A DNA stretch of 64,000 bases from Reclinomonas americana ATCC 50394 (Eukaryota; Jakobida; Jakobea; Jakobida), in NCBI GenBank assembly GCA_048213135.1, contig PS015010.1, forward strand, positions 1,798,001-1,862,000, in the 5' to 3' direction. The notes beneath the pieces were generated by a model, which worked only from the letters and a program-made list of their open reading frames with translations, did not search any database and was not told the origin of the DNA. Below are positions 9,254 through 17,525 of the stretch, piece after piece; within the stretch, counting starts at the first letter, position 1, and every line of letters starts with the position of its first letter. Both the position numbers and the translations under genes were made by a program.

Positions 9254-9287
9254 CTATAAAAAACCCCGATCAAATGAATCGGGGTCT
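9254..9287 (-). terminator. Intrinsic terminator of the ribosomal operon
   Basis: Read on the minus strand, ACCCCGAT / ATCGGGGT form an 8-base stem with an 8-base loop followed by TTTTTTATAG. It lies 20 bases after the rplQ stop and ends the infA-rplQ cluster. Confidence 0.9.
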
Positions 9288-9307
9288 TATATAAAGCGTT
9301 AACTACA

Positions 9308-9847
9308 TTATGCTTTTTCTTCTGTTGCTTCTGTTTCGGTTGTTTCAGCAGCAGGTGTTTCAGTGGTTGCTTCGGCTGCGGTTTCGGTAGCAGCGGCTTT
9401 TTTCTTGGCACCACCGGAACGGCGTGTTTTCTTGGCTGGTTCAGCAGCGGCTTTAGTGCCTTTGCCATAAATTTCGTTGAAATCCACCAGTTCGATCATC
9501 GCGATCTCCGCGTTATCACCTACCCTGGCACCCAGTTTAATGATGCGGGTATAACCTCCCGGGCGACCGGCAACTTTTGGCGCTACAACCGTGAACAGTT
9601 CTTTAACAGCAGCCTTGTCATTCAGGTAGCTGAAAACGATACGGTGGTTGTGCATGATCACTTCCTTGCTTTCAGTGTGCTTGGTTTTGGTGATCAGCGG
9701 CTCAATATAAGTACGCAGTGCTTTGGCTTTAGCCAGAGTGGTTGTGATCCTTTTGTTGGTGATCAGTTGTGAGCCGAGGTTCGACATCAGGGCTTTCCTG
9801 TGTGAAGCGGTCCTGCTCAGTGCATTGTTTTTGTTTCCGTGACGCAT
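9308..9847 (-). CDS. rplQ: Ribosomal protein L17 with long C-terminal tail
   Basis: The first 125 or so residues are a standard L17 core (MRHGNKNNALSRTASHRKAL, ITTTLAKAKALRTYIEPLIT, GGYTRIIKLGARVGDNAEMA-like segment). It binds 23S rRNA near the exit tunnel. The remaining 50 or so residues form a low-complexity tail, first basic (KKTRRSGGAKKKAAA) and then rich in Ala, Thr and Glu; such tails are common in Bacteroidota L17. It is the last gene of the cluster, directly followed by a hairpin terminator. Confidence 0.96.
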   Translation of the reverse strand: MRHGNKNNALSRTASHRKALMSNLGSQLITNKRITTTLAKAKALRTYIEPLITKTKHTESKEVIMHNHRIVFSYLNDKAAVKELFTVVAPKVAGRPGGYTRIIKLGARVGDNAEIAMIELVDFNEIYGKGTKAAAEPAKKTRRSGGAKKKAAATETAAEATTETPAAETTETEATEEKA

Positions 9848-9898
9848 GACATTTTTGTTTTGTTACCCTGTACCGTGTCAGGAATTACAGGGCTTGAT

Positions 9899-9974
9899 TT
9901 GGAAATTTATTGATTTGGAAATTTGAAGATGTGGCGACAATTTTCAAATTGTCTCATTTTCAAATTATCAAATT
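9899..9974. repeat. Short-word AT-rich repeat between rpoA and rplQ
   Basis: TTTGGAAATTTATTG, TTTGGAAATTTGAAG and then, in opposite orientation, TTTTCAAATTGTC, TTTTCAAATTATCAAATTG. The two halves are partly complementary, so the transcript could fold. A similar TTTGAAAA repeat precedes hmgA. Confidence 0.6.
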
Positions 9975-9976
9975 GT

Positions 9977-10972
9977 TTACTCGTCGTCCAGTTTCAGTTT
10001 GCTCAGGTCCATACCAAAGCTCAGTCCCCTTTCGTGCAGTACCTGTTCGATCTCGCTGAGTGATTTCTGTCCGAAGTTCCTGAACTTCATCAGGTCTTCC
10101 TGTTCGTACTGTACCAGTTCGCTCAGGGAGTTGATTTTCGCTGCTTTCAGGCAGTTGAAGGCACGTACGGAAAGATCGAGGTCTTCCAGTGGTGTTTTCA
10201 GGATCTTGCGCAGTTGCAGTGTTTGTTCGTCTACCAGGTCTTCTTTCTTCTCTTCTTTGTTATCGAAAGTGATGTTCTCATCAGTGATGATCATCAGGTG
10301 CTGGATCAGGATACGGCTGGCCTGTTTAACGGCTTCTTCCGGTTGGATGGTACCATCGGTAATCACTTCCATGATCAGTTTTTCGAAGTCGGTGCGTTGT
10401 TCCACACGGGTATTTTCGATGGCGTATTTCACGTTTTTGATGGGCGTGAAGATGGCGTCAACGGGGATATAACCAAAGTGGGCGCTTTTTTCTTTATTTT
10501 CTTCTGCAGGAACATAGCCGCGGCCTTTACCAATGGTGATCTCGATATCGAGTTTGGCGCTGGTGTCCATAGTGCAGATCAGCAGTTCGGGGTTCATCAC
10601 CTCGAAAGAGGGAGAAGCTTCTCCGATCATACCGGCAGTGAATTCAGATTTGTTTTTGATCGACAGCATCACTTTTTCCACGCTGGCTTCATGATCTACT
10701 TTCTTCCTGATACGAACCTGTTTCAGGTTGAGGATGATCTCTGTTACGTCTTCTGTGATACCTTTCAGCGTAGCGAATTCGTGATCCGCTCCGGCGATAT
10801 TGATACCGATGATCGCATATCCTTCCAGGGAGTTCAGCAGCACCCTGCGCAGGGAGTTGCCAATGGTTACACCATATCCTGGTTCCAGCGGACGGAATTC
10901 GAATTGCGCTTCGAAATCAGTTGCTTTCTGCAGAACGATCTTATCGGGCTTAACAAAATTTAAAATGGCCAT
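9977..10972 (-). CDS. rpoA: RNA polymerase alpha subunit
   Basis: The alpha subunit nucleates RNA polymerase assembly and contacts promoter DNA and activators. The 331-residue length is normal. The N-terminal domain shows FRPLEPGYGVTIGNSLRRVLL at about 27-47 and the GRGYVPAEENK segment; the C-terminal domain begins after a short linker (LRKILKTPLEDLDLS) and contains the helix-hairpin-helix RNFGQKSLSEIEQVLHERG. It stands between rpsD and rplQ as in most bacteria. Start ATG at 10972. Confidence 0.98.
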   Translation of the reverse strand: MAILNFVKPDKIVLQKATDFEAQFEFRPLEPGYGVTIGNSLRRVLLNSLEGYAIIGINIAGADHEFATLKGITEDVTEIILNLKQVRIRKKVDHEASVEKVMLSIKNKSEFTAGMIGEASPSFEVMNPELLICTMDTSAKLDIEITIGKGRGYVPAEENKEKSAHFGYIPVDAIFTPIKNVKYAIENTRVEQRTDFEKLIMEVITDGTIQPEEAVKQASRILIQHLMIITDENITFDNKEEKKEDLVDEQTLQLRKILKTPLEDLDLSVRAFNCLKAAKINSLSELVQYEQEDLMKFRNFGQKSLSEIEQVLHERGLSFGMDLSKLKLDDE

Positions 10973-11086
10973 TTGTATTTTGTTGTTTTAATTTAAAATT
11001 GGGTTACCGGCTTCAGTACATATCCCGTCCCCGGTTGTGTCACTCACTTGTACAGTTGGTTTTAAATTCACTGGTATTGAGTATTA

Positions 11087-11127
11087 AGTATCGAGTATTG
11101 AGTAGTTCGTACTTGATACTCAATACT
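11087..11127. repeat. Imperfect inverted repeat between rpsD and rpoA
   Basis: The arms AGTATCGAGTATTGAGTA (11087-11104) and TACTTGATACTCAATACT (11110-11127) match at 15 of 18 positions around a 5-base loop. The word GAGTATTGAGTA also repeats directly from 11075. It could fold in the operon mRNA ahead of rpoA; there is no U-run of a terminator. Confidence 0.7.
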
Positions 11128-11139
11128 AATTACTAGCTA

Positions 11140-11745
11140 CTATTTGCTGTACAATTCCACAATCAGCTGTTCCTTGATATTTTCAGGAACGCTTTCCCTT
11201 TCAGGATAAGCGATGAAAGTACCTTTGGTTTCAGCTTCGCTCCAGTCGATCCAGTTGAACTTCGCGTTTTTACCGCGGAGGTTGCCGGTGATGGAAGCGT
11301 TGGCCGCACTCTTGTTTTTTAAACCGATAACATCGCCTGGTTTGCAGCTGTAAGAAGGGATATTCACCACTTCACCGTTAACGGTAATGTGTTTGTGAGA
11401 TACCAGTTGGCGGGCAGCCTGGCGGCTTGGAGCAACGCCCATACGGAAAACAGTGTTGTCCAGGCGGGCTTCCAGCAATTTGATGAGGTTTTCACCGGTA
11501 ACGCCTTTCCTGCGGGAAGCTTCGTCGAAAGTCCTGCGGAATTGCTTTTCCAGCAAACCATAAGTGTATTTGGCTTTTTGTTTTTCCCTCAGCTGCAGAG
11601 CATATTCACCCAGTGTTTTACGTTTGCGGGTAGCACCGTGCTGACCGGGAGGGTTGCTGTTCTTGTTCAGCCATTTACCATTTCCGGTAATGGGTTCTCC
11701 GAAAATCCTGGAGATCTTTGTTTTTGGGCCTGTGTAACGTGCCAT
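11140..11745 (-). CDS. rpsD: Ribosomal protein S4
   Basis: A 201-residue primary 16S rRNA-binding protein of the 30S body. [19 protein letters not shown] at the start, the Gly/Lys/Arg-rich [20 protein letters not shown], and the S4 RNA-binding domain with [10 protein letters not shown] and [17 protein letters not shown] identify it. In many bacteria S4 also represses its own operon by binding the mRNA. Gaps on both sides carry inverted repeats (11087-11127 and 11834-11874), unlike the usually tight spacing in this operon. Confidence 0.98.
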   Translation of the reverse strand: MARYTGPKTKISRIFGEPITGNGKWLNKNSNPPGQHGATRKRKTLGEYALQLREKQKAKYTYGLLEKQFRRTFDEASRRKGVTGENLIKLLEARLDNTVFRMGVAPSRQAARQLVSHKHITVNGEVVNIPSYSCKPGDVIGLKNKSAANASITGNLRGKNAKFNWIDWSEAETKGTFIAYPERESVPENIKEQLIVELYSK

Positions 11746-11833
11746 AGTTGTAGATGTGTTCCGTTTTTTGGTGATGGTGCGCTGATCGGTAAAAACGGTA
11801 AAAATGAATCAGGCACCCTGTTAAATATCATTG

Positions 11834-11874
11834 TTTACCATTTACCATTGCAGAAAAGAATGGTAAATGGTAAA
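11834..11874. repeat. Perfect 16-bp inverted repeat between rpsK and rpsD
   Basis: TTTACCATTTACCATT (11834-11849) and its exact reverse complement (11859-11874) enclose a 9-base loop. Each arm is itself two copies of TTTACCATT/TTTACCA. It lacks a T-run on the coding strand and sits inside an essential operon, so it is not an obvious terminator. Confidence 0.85.
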
Positions 11875-11885
11875 TAGTGTAATTG

Positions 11886-12284
11886 TTATACCCTTCTTTT
11901 CTTGGGAGGACGACAGCCATTGTGCGGCAGCGGGGTAACGTCTTTGATCATATTGATCTCAATACCGTTCTGTGACAGGGAGCGGATAGCGCCTTCACGG
12001 CCTGAACCCGGACCTTTCACGAAAACGTCAACACGCTTCAGACCTGCGTCGATAGCGGTTTTAGCAGCATCAGCAGCGGCCATCTGGGCTGCATATGGCG
12101 TATTCTTCTTAGAACCGCGGAAGCCCATTTTACCGGCAGAAGACCAGGAAATCACCTGACCCTGCTTGTTGGTTAAACTGATGATGATGTTGTTGAAACT
12201 TGCAACGATGTGTGCGTCTCCGTAGCTGTCTACCTTAACTACTCTTTTCTTTGCGGCTGCTTTACCGCCTTGTGCTTTTGCCAT
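11886..12284 (-). CDS. rpsK: Ribosomal protein S11
   Basis: A 132-residue protein of the 30S platform. [43 protein letters not shown] and the C-terminal [15 protein letters not shown] are diagnostic of S11. The short Lys/Ala-rich N-terminal segment is usual in this phylum. It follows rpsM, as in the standard alpha operon. Confidence 0.98.
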   Translation of the reverse strand: MAKAQGGKAAAKKRVVKVDSYGDAHIVASFNNIIISLTNKQGQVISWSSAGKMGFRGSKKNTPYAAQMAAADAAKTAIDAGLKRVDVFVKGPGSGREGAIRSLSQNGIEINMIKDVTPLPHNGCRPPKKRRV

Positions 12285-12444
12285 AATTGTTTAAACTAGG
12301 TAATCTTTAAAAAATGGTATCCCGGTGAATACCGGGACTGAACAAACCCTCCTGCCGACTTACGAAGCGATCCGGCGTATGTTCAGAAAATGTAAGTCTT
12401 TATAAAGACAAATACCGGACCTGGGTCCGGCACCTGTTTCAGGA

Positions 12445-12825
12445 TTACTTCTTAGCTGCTTTTTTCTTGCCGGCAACTGTCTTACGCTTGCCTTTGCGGG
12501 TACGGCTGTTGGTACGTGTACGCTGACCACGTAAAGGCAATCCTTTACGGTGACGCAGGCCACGGTAACAGGCGATGTCAAGCAGACGTTTGATATTCAT
12601 CTGGGTTTCGCTGCGCAAAGCACCTTCAGTTTTGAATTCGCTGTTGATGACGTTACGGATAGCAGTTTGCTCTTCATCATCCCACTGGTTCACTTTCTTA
12701 TTCACATCAATATTCGCCTTTTCCAGGATATAACGGGCGGTTGAACGTCCGATACCATAGATGTAAGTAAGGCCAATTTCGCCCCTTTTATTTTTTGGTA
12801 GATCTATACCGGCAATACGAGCCAT
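12445..12825 (-). CDS. rpsM: Ribosomal protein S13
   Basis: A 126-residue protein of the 30S head that contacts the 50S subunit and P-site t[32 protein letters not shown] and the basic tail [19 protein letters not shown] followed by [16 protein letters not shown] identify it. It follows rpmJ by 98 bases. Confidence 0.98.
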   Translation of the reverse strand: MARIAGIDLPKNKRGEIGLTYIYGIGRSTARYILEKANIDVNKKVNQWDDEEQTAIRNVINSEFKTEGALRSETQMNIKRLLDIACYRGLRHRKGLPLRGQRTRTNSRTRKGKRKTVAGKKKAAKK

Positions 12826-12923
12826 AATTTATTTGATATTTAGTATTTCAGATTTAATATTTTGAGAAGAGACCAGGAAATTGAAACCATATATTACATA
12901 TTCAATATTCCTTACTCCATTCC

Positions 12924-13040
12924 TTACCCCTGCTTTTGCTTAAAGCGTGGATTCTTTTTGTTGATCACATACAGCCTGCCTTTCCTGCGAACAATCTTGC
13001 AATCTGCGCTGCGTTTTTTGATAGAAGCTCTTACCTTCAT
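12924..13040 (-). CDS. rpmJ: Ribosomal protein L36
   Basis: A 38-codon reading frame starts with ATG at 13040 and reads [38 protein letters not shown]. This is the zinc-ribbon-type large-subunit protein L36; the usual C-x2-C-x12-C-x4-H set is largely lost, only one cysteine (C14) being present, which marks the zinc-independent form. It lies between infA and rpsM, its normal place. Confidence 0.96.
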   Translation of the reverse strand: MKVRASIKKRSADCKIVRRKGRLYVINKKNPRFKQKQG

Positions 13041-13098
13041 TGTTATAGTTTTTATCTTTTTTCGCGAAATACCATCAACCGGGGCCGACAGTGTATAA

Positions 13099-13317
13099 TT
13101 ATTTGTACCTGAATATGATCCTGCCCCTGGTCAGATCGTAAGGGCTCATTTCCACCCCAACTTTATCACCCGGCAGAATACGGATGTAGTGCATCCTCAT
13201 TTTCCCGGAAATAGTGGCCAAAATCTCGTGTCCGTTCTCTAATTTAACCTTGAACATAGCGTTGCTCAGCGCTTCAACTATTGTTCCGTCTTGCTTAATA
13301 AGTGCCTGTTTAGCCAT
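13099..13317 (-). CDS. infA: Translation initiation factor IF-1
   Basis: A 72-residue single OB-fold protein that occupies the A site of the 30S subunit during initiation. [40 protein letters not shown] and [15 protein letters not shown] are canonical. It is the first gene of the cluster here; secY and map, which often precede it in this phylum, are absent and a promoter box stands directly upstream. Confidence 0.97.
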   Translation of the reverse strand: MAKQALIKQDGTIVEALSNAMFKVKLENGHEILATISGKMRMHYIRILPGDKVGVEMSPYDLTRGRIIFRYK

Positions 13318-13330
13318 AAATTTGGGAGCG

Positions 13331-13338
13331 CAAAGATA
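13331..13338 (-). promoter_or_regulatory. infA: -7 promoter element for the infA-rplQ operon
   Basis: On the minus strand TATCTTTG matches the Bacteroidota TAnnTTTG element and is followed by CGC, 13 bases ahead of the infA start codon. This implies a very short leader. No good -33 TTG is evident. Confidence 0.55.
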
Positions 13339-13500
13339 GGAGTAAATATTGAATTATACGAATAAATCCTTCTTTTTTAGTAATAAACCCCCGCGTTTTC
13401 CACAAAAAACCGGCCAATGAGGGTAAATAACGGTGTTGGGGGTGCAAAAATCGGTAAAAATGGGCAAAAAGATGCGGGTTTGAGATGCCGGGTTCCGGAT

Positions 13501-13544
13501 AAAAAGATGCGGGACAGGAGAAGATCAAATTCCCTGCCCCGCAT
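13501..13544 (-). terminator. Intrinsic terminator after the outer-membrane receptor gene
   Basis: On the minus strand ATGCGGGGCAGG and CCTGTCCCGCAT pair at 11 of 12 positions and are followed by CTTTTTATCC. It lies about 120 bases after the receptor's stop codon. The rest of the 347-base gap (13318-13664) holds two copies of AAAAAGATGCGGG and a GC-rich low-complexity stretch at 13555-13655 built on GGCATC and GGAATC words; I see no gene there. Confidence 0.7.
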
Positions 13545-13554
13545 TTAGTATCGG

Positions 13555-13655
13555 TACAACTGCCCGGTATCCCCTATTTTCCACCCCCTACCCCGTATCC
13601 GGCATCGGGAATCCTGTATCAGGCATCAGGAATCTGGCATCCGTCACCCGGCCCC
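13555..13655. repeat. GC-rich low-complexity repeat
   Basis: Degenerate copies of a GGCATCGGGAATC-like word (GTATCCGGCATCGGGAATCC, TGTATCAGGCATCAGGAATC, GGCATCCG) follow the receptor gene on the minus strand. No coding potential is apparent. Confidence 0.5.
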
Positions 13656-13664
13656 GGCATCCCC

Positions 13665-16133
13665 TTACTGCTGCCCTCCCCCCAGGTTCACCCGGTTCTG
13701 CTCATCCTGCGATGCCGCATTGCGCCTTCGGTTCTGCTGCTGAAGGGTCTTGCCAAAACGGTAATTGAAGGTAAAAATATAGCGCCTGTTGTCCCACCTG
13801 CTGTTGATCTGGGTGCTCAGGTTATCAAGGTCGGTAGTGCCCCGGAATTTTTGTATCCAGAAAGGATCACGCACATTCAGCCGAACAGTACCCTTGCCTT
13901 TAAGGATCTGTTTGCCCGCCCCCAGGCTGAACACACCCATCGGTTTGCTCACAATTACACCGCCGGCCAGGTTACGGCCCTGGTAAAATCCGCTGATCTC
14001 CCCAGTCCACCCTTTTTTAAAGGAAAACTGGTTGCTTACATTGGCCATGAAGGTGGTGGCTGAAACATCTATCCGCTCATTGGCCCCGTTGTTAAGCAAG
14101 AATCCTTTGTAATGGTTGTTGTAAATATTGGAGAAGAAATTGGTCGTCCACCATTTGGTCACAGGATAATTCCAGTTGATGCTGATGCCGATATTGGTAT
14201 TGTCGGCCAGGTTTTCTTTTGTCTGGTAGGCATAATAACTGGAGTCTACCCTGAACGTGTGTATCACATCATTGATAATACCCTTCGTGGTGGTATAGTT
14301 AAGCGACACATTCAGTTGTCCTTTATAATTGTAGCTGAGTTCCACATTGTTGCTTAACTGGGGCTGCAGATCAGGATTACCCTGGCGGTAAGTGTACTGG
14401 TCTAGCAGGTACTGGAAAGGATTCAGGTCCTGGTAACCGGGGCGGTTGATGCGGCGGCCATAGGACAATCCCAGTGTATTGTTGTCATTGATCTTATAGC
14501 TGATATAAGTGGTAGGGAATAACTTGAGGTAATTCAGTGAGAAACCTTTTGATTTGGCCATCTGGTTACCGGTAACGATGGTCTGCTCTGCCCGGAGCCC
14601 TACCTGTATCCCCCATTTTTTGAACTGCCGGTTGAAATTGATGTAGGCCGCGTTGATATTCTCTTTGTAAATAAAATGATTGCTCCTGCCGGTATCTGTT
14701 TTCCAGTCGTTGCCGGCGGCATTGAAATAGGTGTACTGTGCATCATTGTCCGTTTTTACATAACTGGTTTTGAGCCCGGCTTCCATTTTCACATCACCCG
14801 GAAGGTTTTGCGAATAATCCGCTTTAAAACTGAAAATGTCTATTGAAGCAGGTAGGTAACCTTTCAGCAGGTAGGGCTCCTGTACCAGTTTGTCATTGGC
14901 GTCGTACAGGTAATTGTTCGAATATTGTTTGCCCTTTGTGCGGTAAAGGATATAATCGATATCCGCGGTCAGTTCCGCTCCTTTGCTGCCGATCTGCCGG
15001 CGGAAATTGCCATTGAAACCGAGGTTGGTCCACGGGTCTTTATTTTGCGAGTTGGCGATGTTATAGCTGACAAAGTTTTTCAGGCTGTCGTAAATATATG
15101 AGGTACCGCTTGACGTGAACTGTCTTTTGTCGATCAGCCCGCTCACCACCAGTCCGAAGGTTGTTTTTTTATCGGCTGAATAATCTATCCCCAGTTTGAA
15201 GTTCTGCGGTTCACCCAAAAATTTCCCATAGGTATTCTGGGTAAGGTAGCGGCTGTAAGGTTCGTTTTCCGATCCCCGGAATTGCCTTGCGATGTTGATG
15301 TCGTTAAAACCTTCCCAGTGAGAATAGCCATAATTGCCAAACACATTTACTTTACCCTGGCGCCAGTTGAAGTTAATGCTGTTGGTATTTTTAAAATAAT
15401 TGGCAAAGATGGCGCTGGTAGAAAAAGTGCCATTGAAACCATTGGCCTTATTCTTTTTCGTTTTGATATTGATAATACCCGAATTTCCTGACGCGTCATA
15501 TTTGGCAGAAGGCTGTGTCATGATCTCCACCTGGTCAAGCTGGTTGGCGGGCATATTCTTCAGGTAATTGGCGAGGTCCTGCCCGCTGAGGTAGGAAGGT
15601 TTGCCATCGATAAGAATTATTACTCCTGACTTACCTTTCACGCTTATGTTGTCGTTGTTGTCAATGGTGACACCGGGAGATTTTTCCAGTATCTCCATTG
15701 CCGACAGGCCTGTGCTGGTAGGCGATGCTTCCACATTCACCACGGTCTTGTCTATCTTATTCTCGATAAATGGTCTTTTGCCCGTTACCGTCACCCCGGT
15801 CATACTGGTTGATGCCTGTACCAGTTCTGCATTCACCGTACTGGTGGCATTGTCCTTAACCGATACCGGCTGGTAAGTTGTGGTGAACCCTATTTTTGAT
15901 ACGGATACCAGGAAGTCCCCGGGTTTCAGGTATTGCAGATCATAACTCCCGTCTTTTTTGGTGATTTCGGCTTTTACCAGTGAAGAGTCTTTGGGTTGCA
16001 GGATGCTTACTGTTGCATTATCCACCGGTTTGGACGCGGCGCTGATCATCCCTTTTATACTTCCCGTTTTTGTTTGCGCACTGGCAATGGCACACAGGCA
16101 AAGCCCAATCGCTAAGCAGTTAAATTTTTTCAT
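13665..16133 (-). CDS. TonB-dependent outer-membrane beta-barrel protein (OMP_b-brl_3 type)
   Basis: An 822-residue outer-membrane receptor with signal peptide (about 1-19, SAQ), a carboxypeptidase-like regulatory domain at about 23-107 (GSIKGMISAASKPVDNATV), a plug-like region with MEILEKSPGVTIDNNDNISV and the motif VIILIDGKPSYLSG at 171-184, and a C-terminal 22-strand type barrel ending in FTFNYRFGK. Such proteins import or sense unknown ligands; the IDGKP type is abundant in Bacteroidota and usually lacks a SusD partner, as here. After the barrel there is a Gln/Asn/Arg-rich tail of about 25 residues. It is monocistronic, with a terminator downstream. Substrate unknown. Confidence 0.88.
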   Translation of the reverse strand: MKKFNCLAIGLCLCAIASAQTKTGSIKGMISAASKPVDNATVSILQPKDSSLVKAEITKKDGSYDLQYLKPGDFLVSVSKIGFTTTYQPVSVKDNATSTVNAELVQASTSMTGVTVTGKRPFIENKIDKTVVNVEASPTSTGLSAMEILEKSPGVTIDNNDNISVKGKSGVIILIDGKPSYLSGQDLANYLKNMPANQLDQVEIMTQPSAKYDASGNSGIINIKTKKNKANGFNGTFSTSAIFANYFKNTNSINFNWRQGKVNVFGNYGYSHWEGFNDINIARQFRGSENEPYSRYLTQNTYGKFLGEPQNFKLGIDYSADKKTTFGLVVSGLIDKRQFTSSGTSYIYDSLKNFVSYNIANSQNKDPWTNLGFNGNFRRQIGSKGAELTADIDYILYRTKGKQYSNNYLYDANDKLVQEPYLLKGYLPASIDIFSFKADYSQNLPGDVKMEAGLKTSYVKTDNDAQYTYFNAAGNDWKTDTGRSNHFIYKENINAAYINFNRQFKKWGIQVGLRAEQTIVTGNQMAKSKGFSLNYLKLFPTTYISYKINDNNTLGLSYGRRINRPGYQDLNPFQYLLDQYTYRQGNPDLQPQLSNNVELSYNYKGQLNVSLNYTTTKGIINDVIHTFRVDSSYYAYQTKENLADNTNIGISINWNYPVTKWWTTNFFSNIYNNHYKGFLLNNGANERIDVSATTFMANVSNQFSFKKGWTGEISGFYQGRNLAGGVIVSKPMGVFSLGAGKQILKGKGTVRLNVRDPFWIQKFRGTTDLDNLSTQINSRWDNRRYIFTFNYRFGKTLQQQNRRRNAASQDEQNRVNLGGGQQ

Positions 16134-16275
16134 GGCTATTACTTTAATAAAACGATGCGGCTAAATTCTATCGTGTTAGTTGGAATAAAAAGCTAAAATG
16201 TTACCAAAGGTGCATAAGGCAATTAAACGGAGCCGGGAGAAATTATGGCGTCAATTTTTTACATAGCGGGCAGTA

Positions 16276-16302
16276 AAAAGCCCGGCCACGAAGGCCAGGC
16301 TC
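16276..16302 (-). terminator. Intrinsic terminator
   Basis: On the minus strand AGCCTGGCC and GGCCGGGCT pair with one wobble, loop of 4, and are followed by TTTTTACTG. It ends the 135-residue protein gene. Confidence 0.8.
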
Positions 16303-16326
16303 TTATGGCGGTTTTTAAGTTATAGC

Positions 16327-16734
16327 CTAATCAAAAGAGGTGTCGTCCAGGTGCACCTTGGTCATTTCATAAAAATGGTTCTGTAACTGGTGTACATTGA
16401 TGGGCTGCATAATATGCCGGCGTTCATCGCGGTACCATATCTCGAATTTTGAAAAGTCGCCACCAGCGGGTACCATCATCCGGAAAGCCCCTTTGAGGTA
16501 CTTGGTAGAACCATCTTCATTAACCTGTTTGGTGAATTTAAGTTTTGTCAGCTGATCCTCGTCCAGCGGAATGGGACTCAGTTGTTCGGTCTCATACCAG
16601 AAATCCTGTGCGCCGGTGTTTACGCAAACCTGCTTTTCGTCGTGGTTCAGGTTGGTTACTTCACCCTGCTTTTTGTCCCCGTCATTGTCAGCAATGAGGT
16701 AATCGCCTACTTTAATTTCCTGGAATTTTATCAT
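16327..16734 (-). CDS. Conserved hypothetical cytoplasmic protein
   Basis: A 135-residue acidic protein without signal peptide or membrane segment. It begins KFQEIKVGDYLIADNDGDKK, a short beta-barrel or SH3/KOW-like opening with GDYL and EVTNLN strands, and ends with a helical HQLQNHFYEMTKVHLDD. I do not recognise the family. Upstream, AACCTTTG at 16795-16802 (minus) approximates a -7 box, implying a leader of about 55 bases. It is monocistronic with its own terminator. Confidence 0.72.
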   Translation of the reverse strand: MIKFQEIKVGDYLIADNDGDKKQGEVTNLNHDEKQVCVNTGAQDFWYETEQLSPIPLDEDQLTKLKFTKQVNEDGSTKYLKGAFRMMVPAGGDFSKFEIWYRDERRHIMQPINVHQLQNHFYEMTKVHLDDTSFD

Positions 16735-16841
16735 ATAGCTGTTTTTTAGTAAGCCAATTTAATCATTTTCCGGAAAATAAAACAATGTCGTGACAAAGGT
16801 TGATGATAAATTTAAAGACGCGGGCTGCGGCGGCAGTTATA

Positions 16842-16872
16842 AACAATGGCGGGTCAGTTACCCGCCATTGTT
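16842..16872 (-). terminator. Perfect 13-bp hairpin after the Gly/Ala-rich gene
   Basis: AACAATGGCGGGT and ACCCGCCATTGTT are exact inverted copies with a 5-base loop. On the minus strand the right arm runs into TTATAACTG, a weak U-tract. It sits 23 bases after the stop of the Gly/Ala-rich gene. Confidence 0.7.
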
Positions 16873-16894
16873 ATGTCATTATTAATACCCTTTA

Positions 16895-17485
16895 TCAGTC
16901 TATATACAAGCGGCGGTACACCAGCTCCATCTGCCCGTTGCCGATATCACGCAGGTATGGGCCTCCGTGAATGCGGTACGTACGTACCCTGTGGCGGAAG
17001 GGCCAGGGCCGGCCGGCATAGCAACCTGCTTTGGAGACTTCCGCAGAGCTGTTGTCGAATATTTTTGCCAGTGCGGAAGCGGCTGCTCCTGCACTCAGGC
17101 TGCCCAGTACGGCGCCGCTTACTACCAGCGCATTGGTTGCCGTGAGACCGCCTGCCACCAATGCAGAAGCCAGGGTGACACTGAGACCTCCCGTGGCTGC
17201 CGCCGCGGTGCCCGCTGTAGCGAAAGCACCCACCCCACCCGTAAGTGCGCCCAGGGCAACACTGCCAACAATAGCAGCTACAGGCCATACGCAATCCCAA
17301 TCGGTAATGCGTAAAGTATTATCCAGGGAAACGGATGTATTGATGGTAAACCATACGGCGCCGGTATTCCTGCGGAAATATCCCCCAGGGGGAACCAGGC
17401 CATAATAAAGTGGTCCCACCTGTTTCAGGGCAACCTGCATAGGCCAGATGGTATCGTTAAAAATTTCAAATCCGGGACTGTTCAT
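16895..17485 (-). CDS. Gly/Ala-rich glycine-zipper-like protein of unknown function
   Basis: A 196-residue protein in three parts. Residues 1-68 form a soluble region (FEIFNDTIWPMQVALKQVG, GLVPPGGYFRRNTGAVWFT, ITDWDC). Residues 69-143 are a long hydrophobic run of small residues, such as VGSVALGALTGGVGAFATAG and GLTATNALVVSGAVLGSLSA, with GxxxG-type spacing that suggests packed membrane helices. The end (GCYAGRPWPFRHRVRTYRI) is basic. There is no signal peptide. It follows, by 35 bases, an acidic protein on the same strand that could be a soluble partner. The architecture resembles small membrane-inserting proteins, but no function can be assigned. Confidence 0.72.
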   Translation of the reverse strand: MNSPGFEIFNDTIWPMQVALKQVGPLYYGLVPPGGYFRRNTGAVWFTINTSVSLDNTLRITDWDCVWPVAAIVGSVALGALTGGVGAFATAGTAAAATGGLSVTLASALVAGGLTATNALVVSGAVLGSLSAGAAASALAKIFDNSSAEVSKAGCYAGRPWPFRHRVRTYRIHGGPYLRDIGNGQMELVYRRLYID

Positions 17486-17490
17486 AATTG

Positions 17491-17525
17491 TAGGATTTAG
17501 GTTCAGGTTTAGATTTAGGATTAAG
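17491..17525. repeat. Short-word AT-rich repeat
   Basis: AGGATTTAGGTTCAGG, TTTAGATTTAGGATTAAG: degenerate tandem copies of GGATTTAGGTT in the 35-base gap between the two genes of this pair, reaching the stop codon of the upstream one. Confidence 0.45.

Noticed and set aside
13310-13528. 72-codon minus-strand frame upstream of infA
   Set aside because: It spans the infA promoter box and the receptor terminator, and the residue pattern does not look like a protein.
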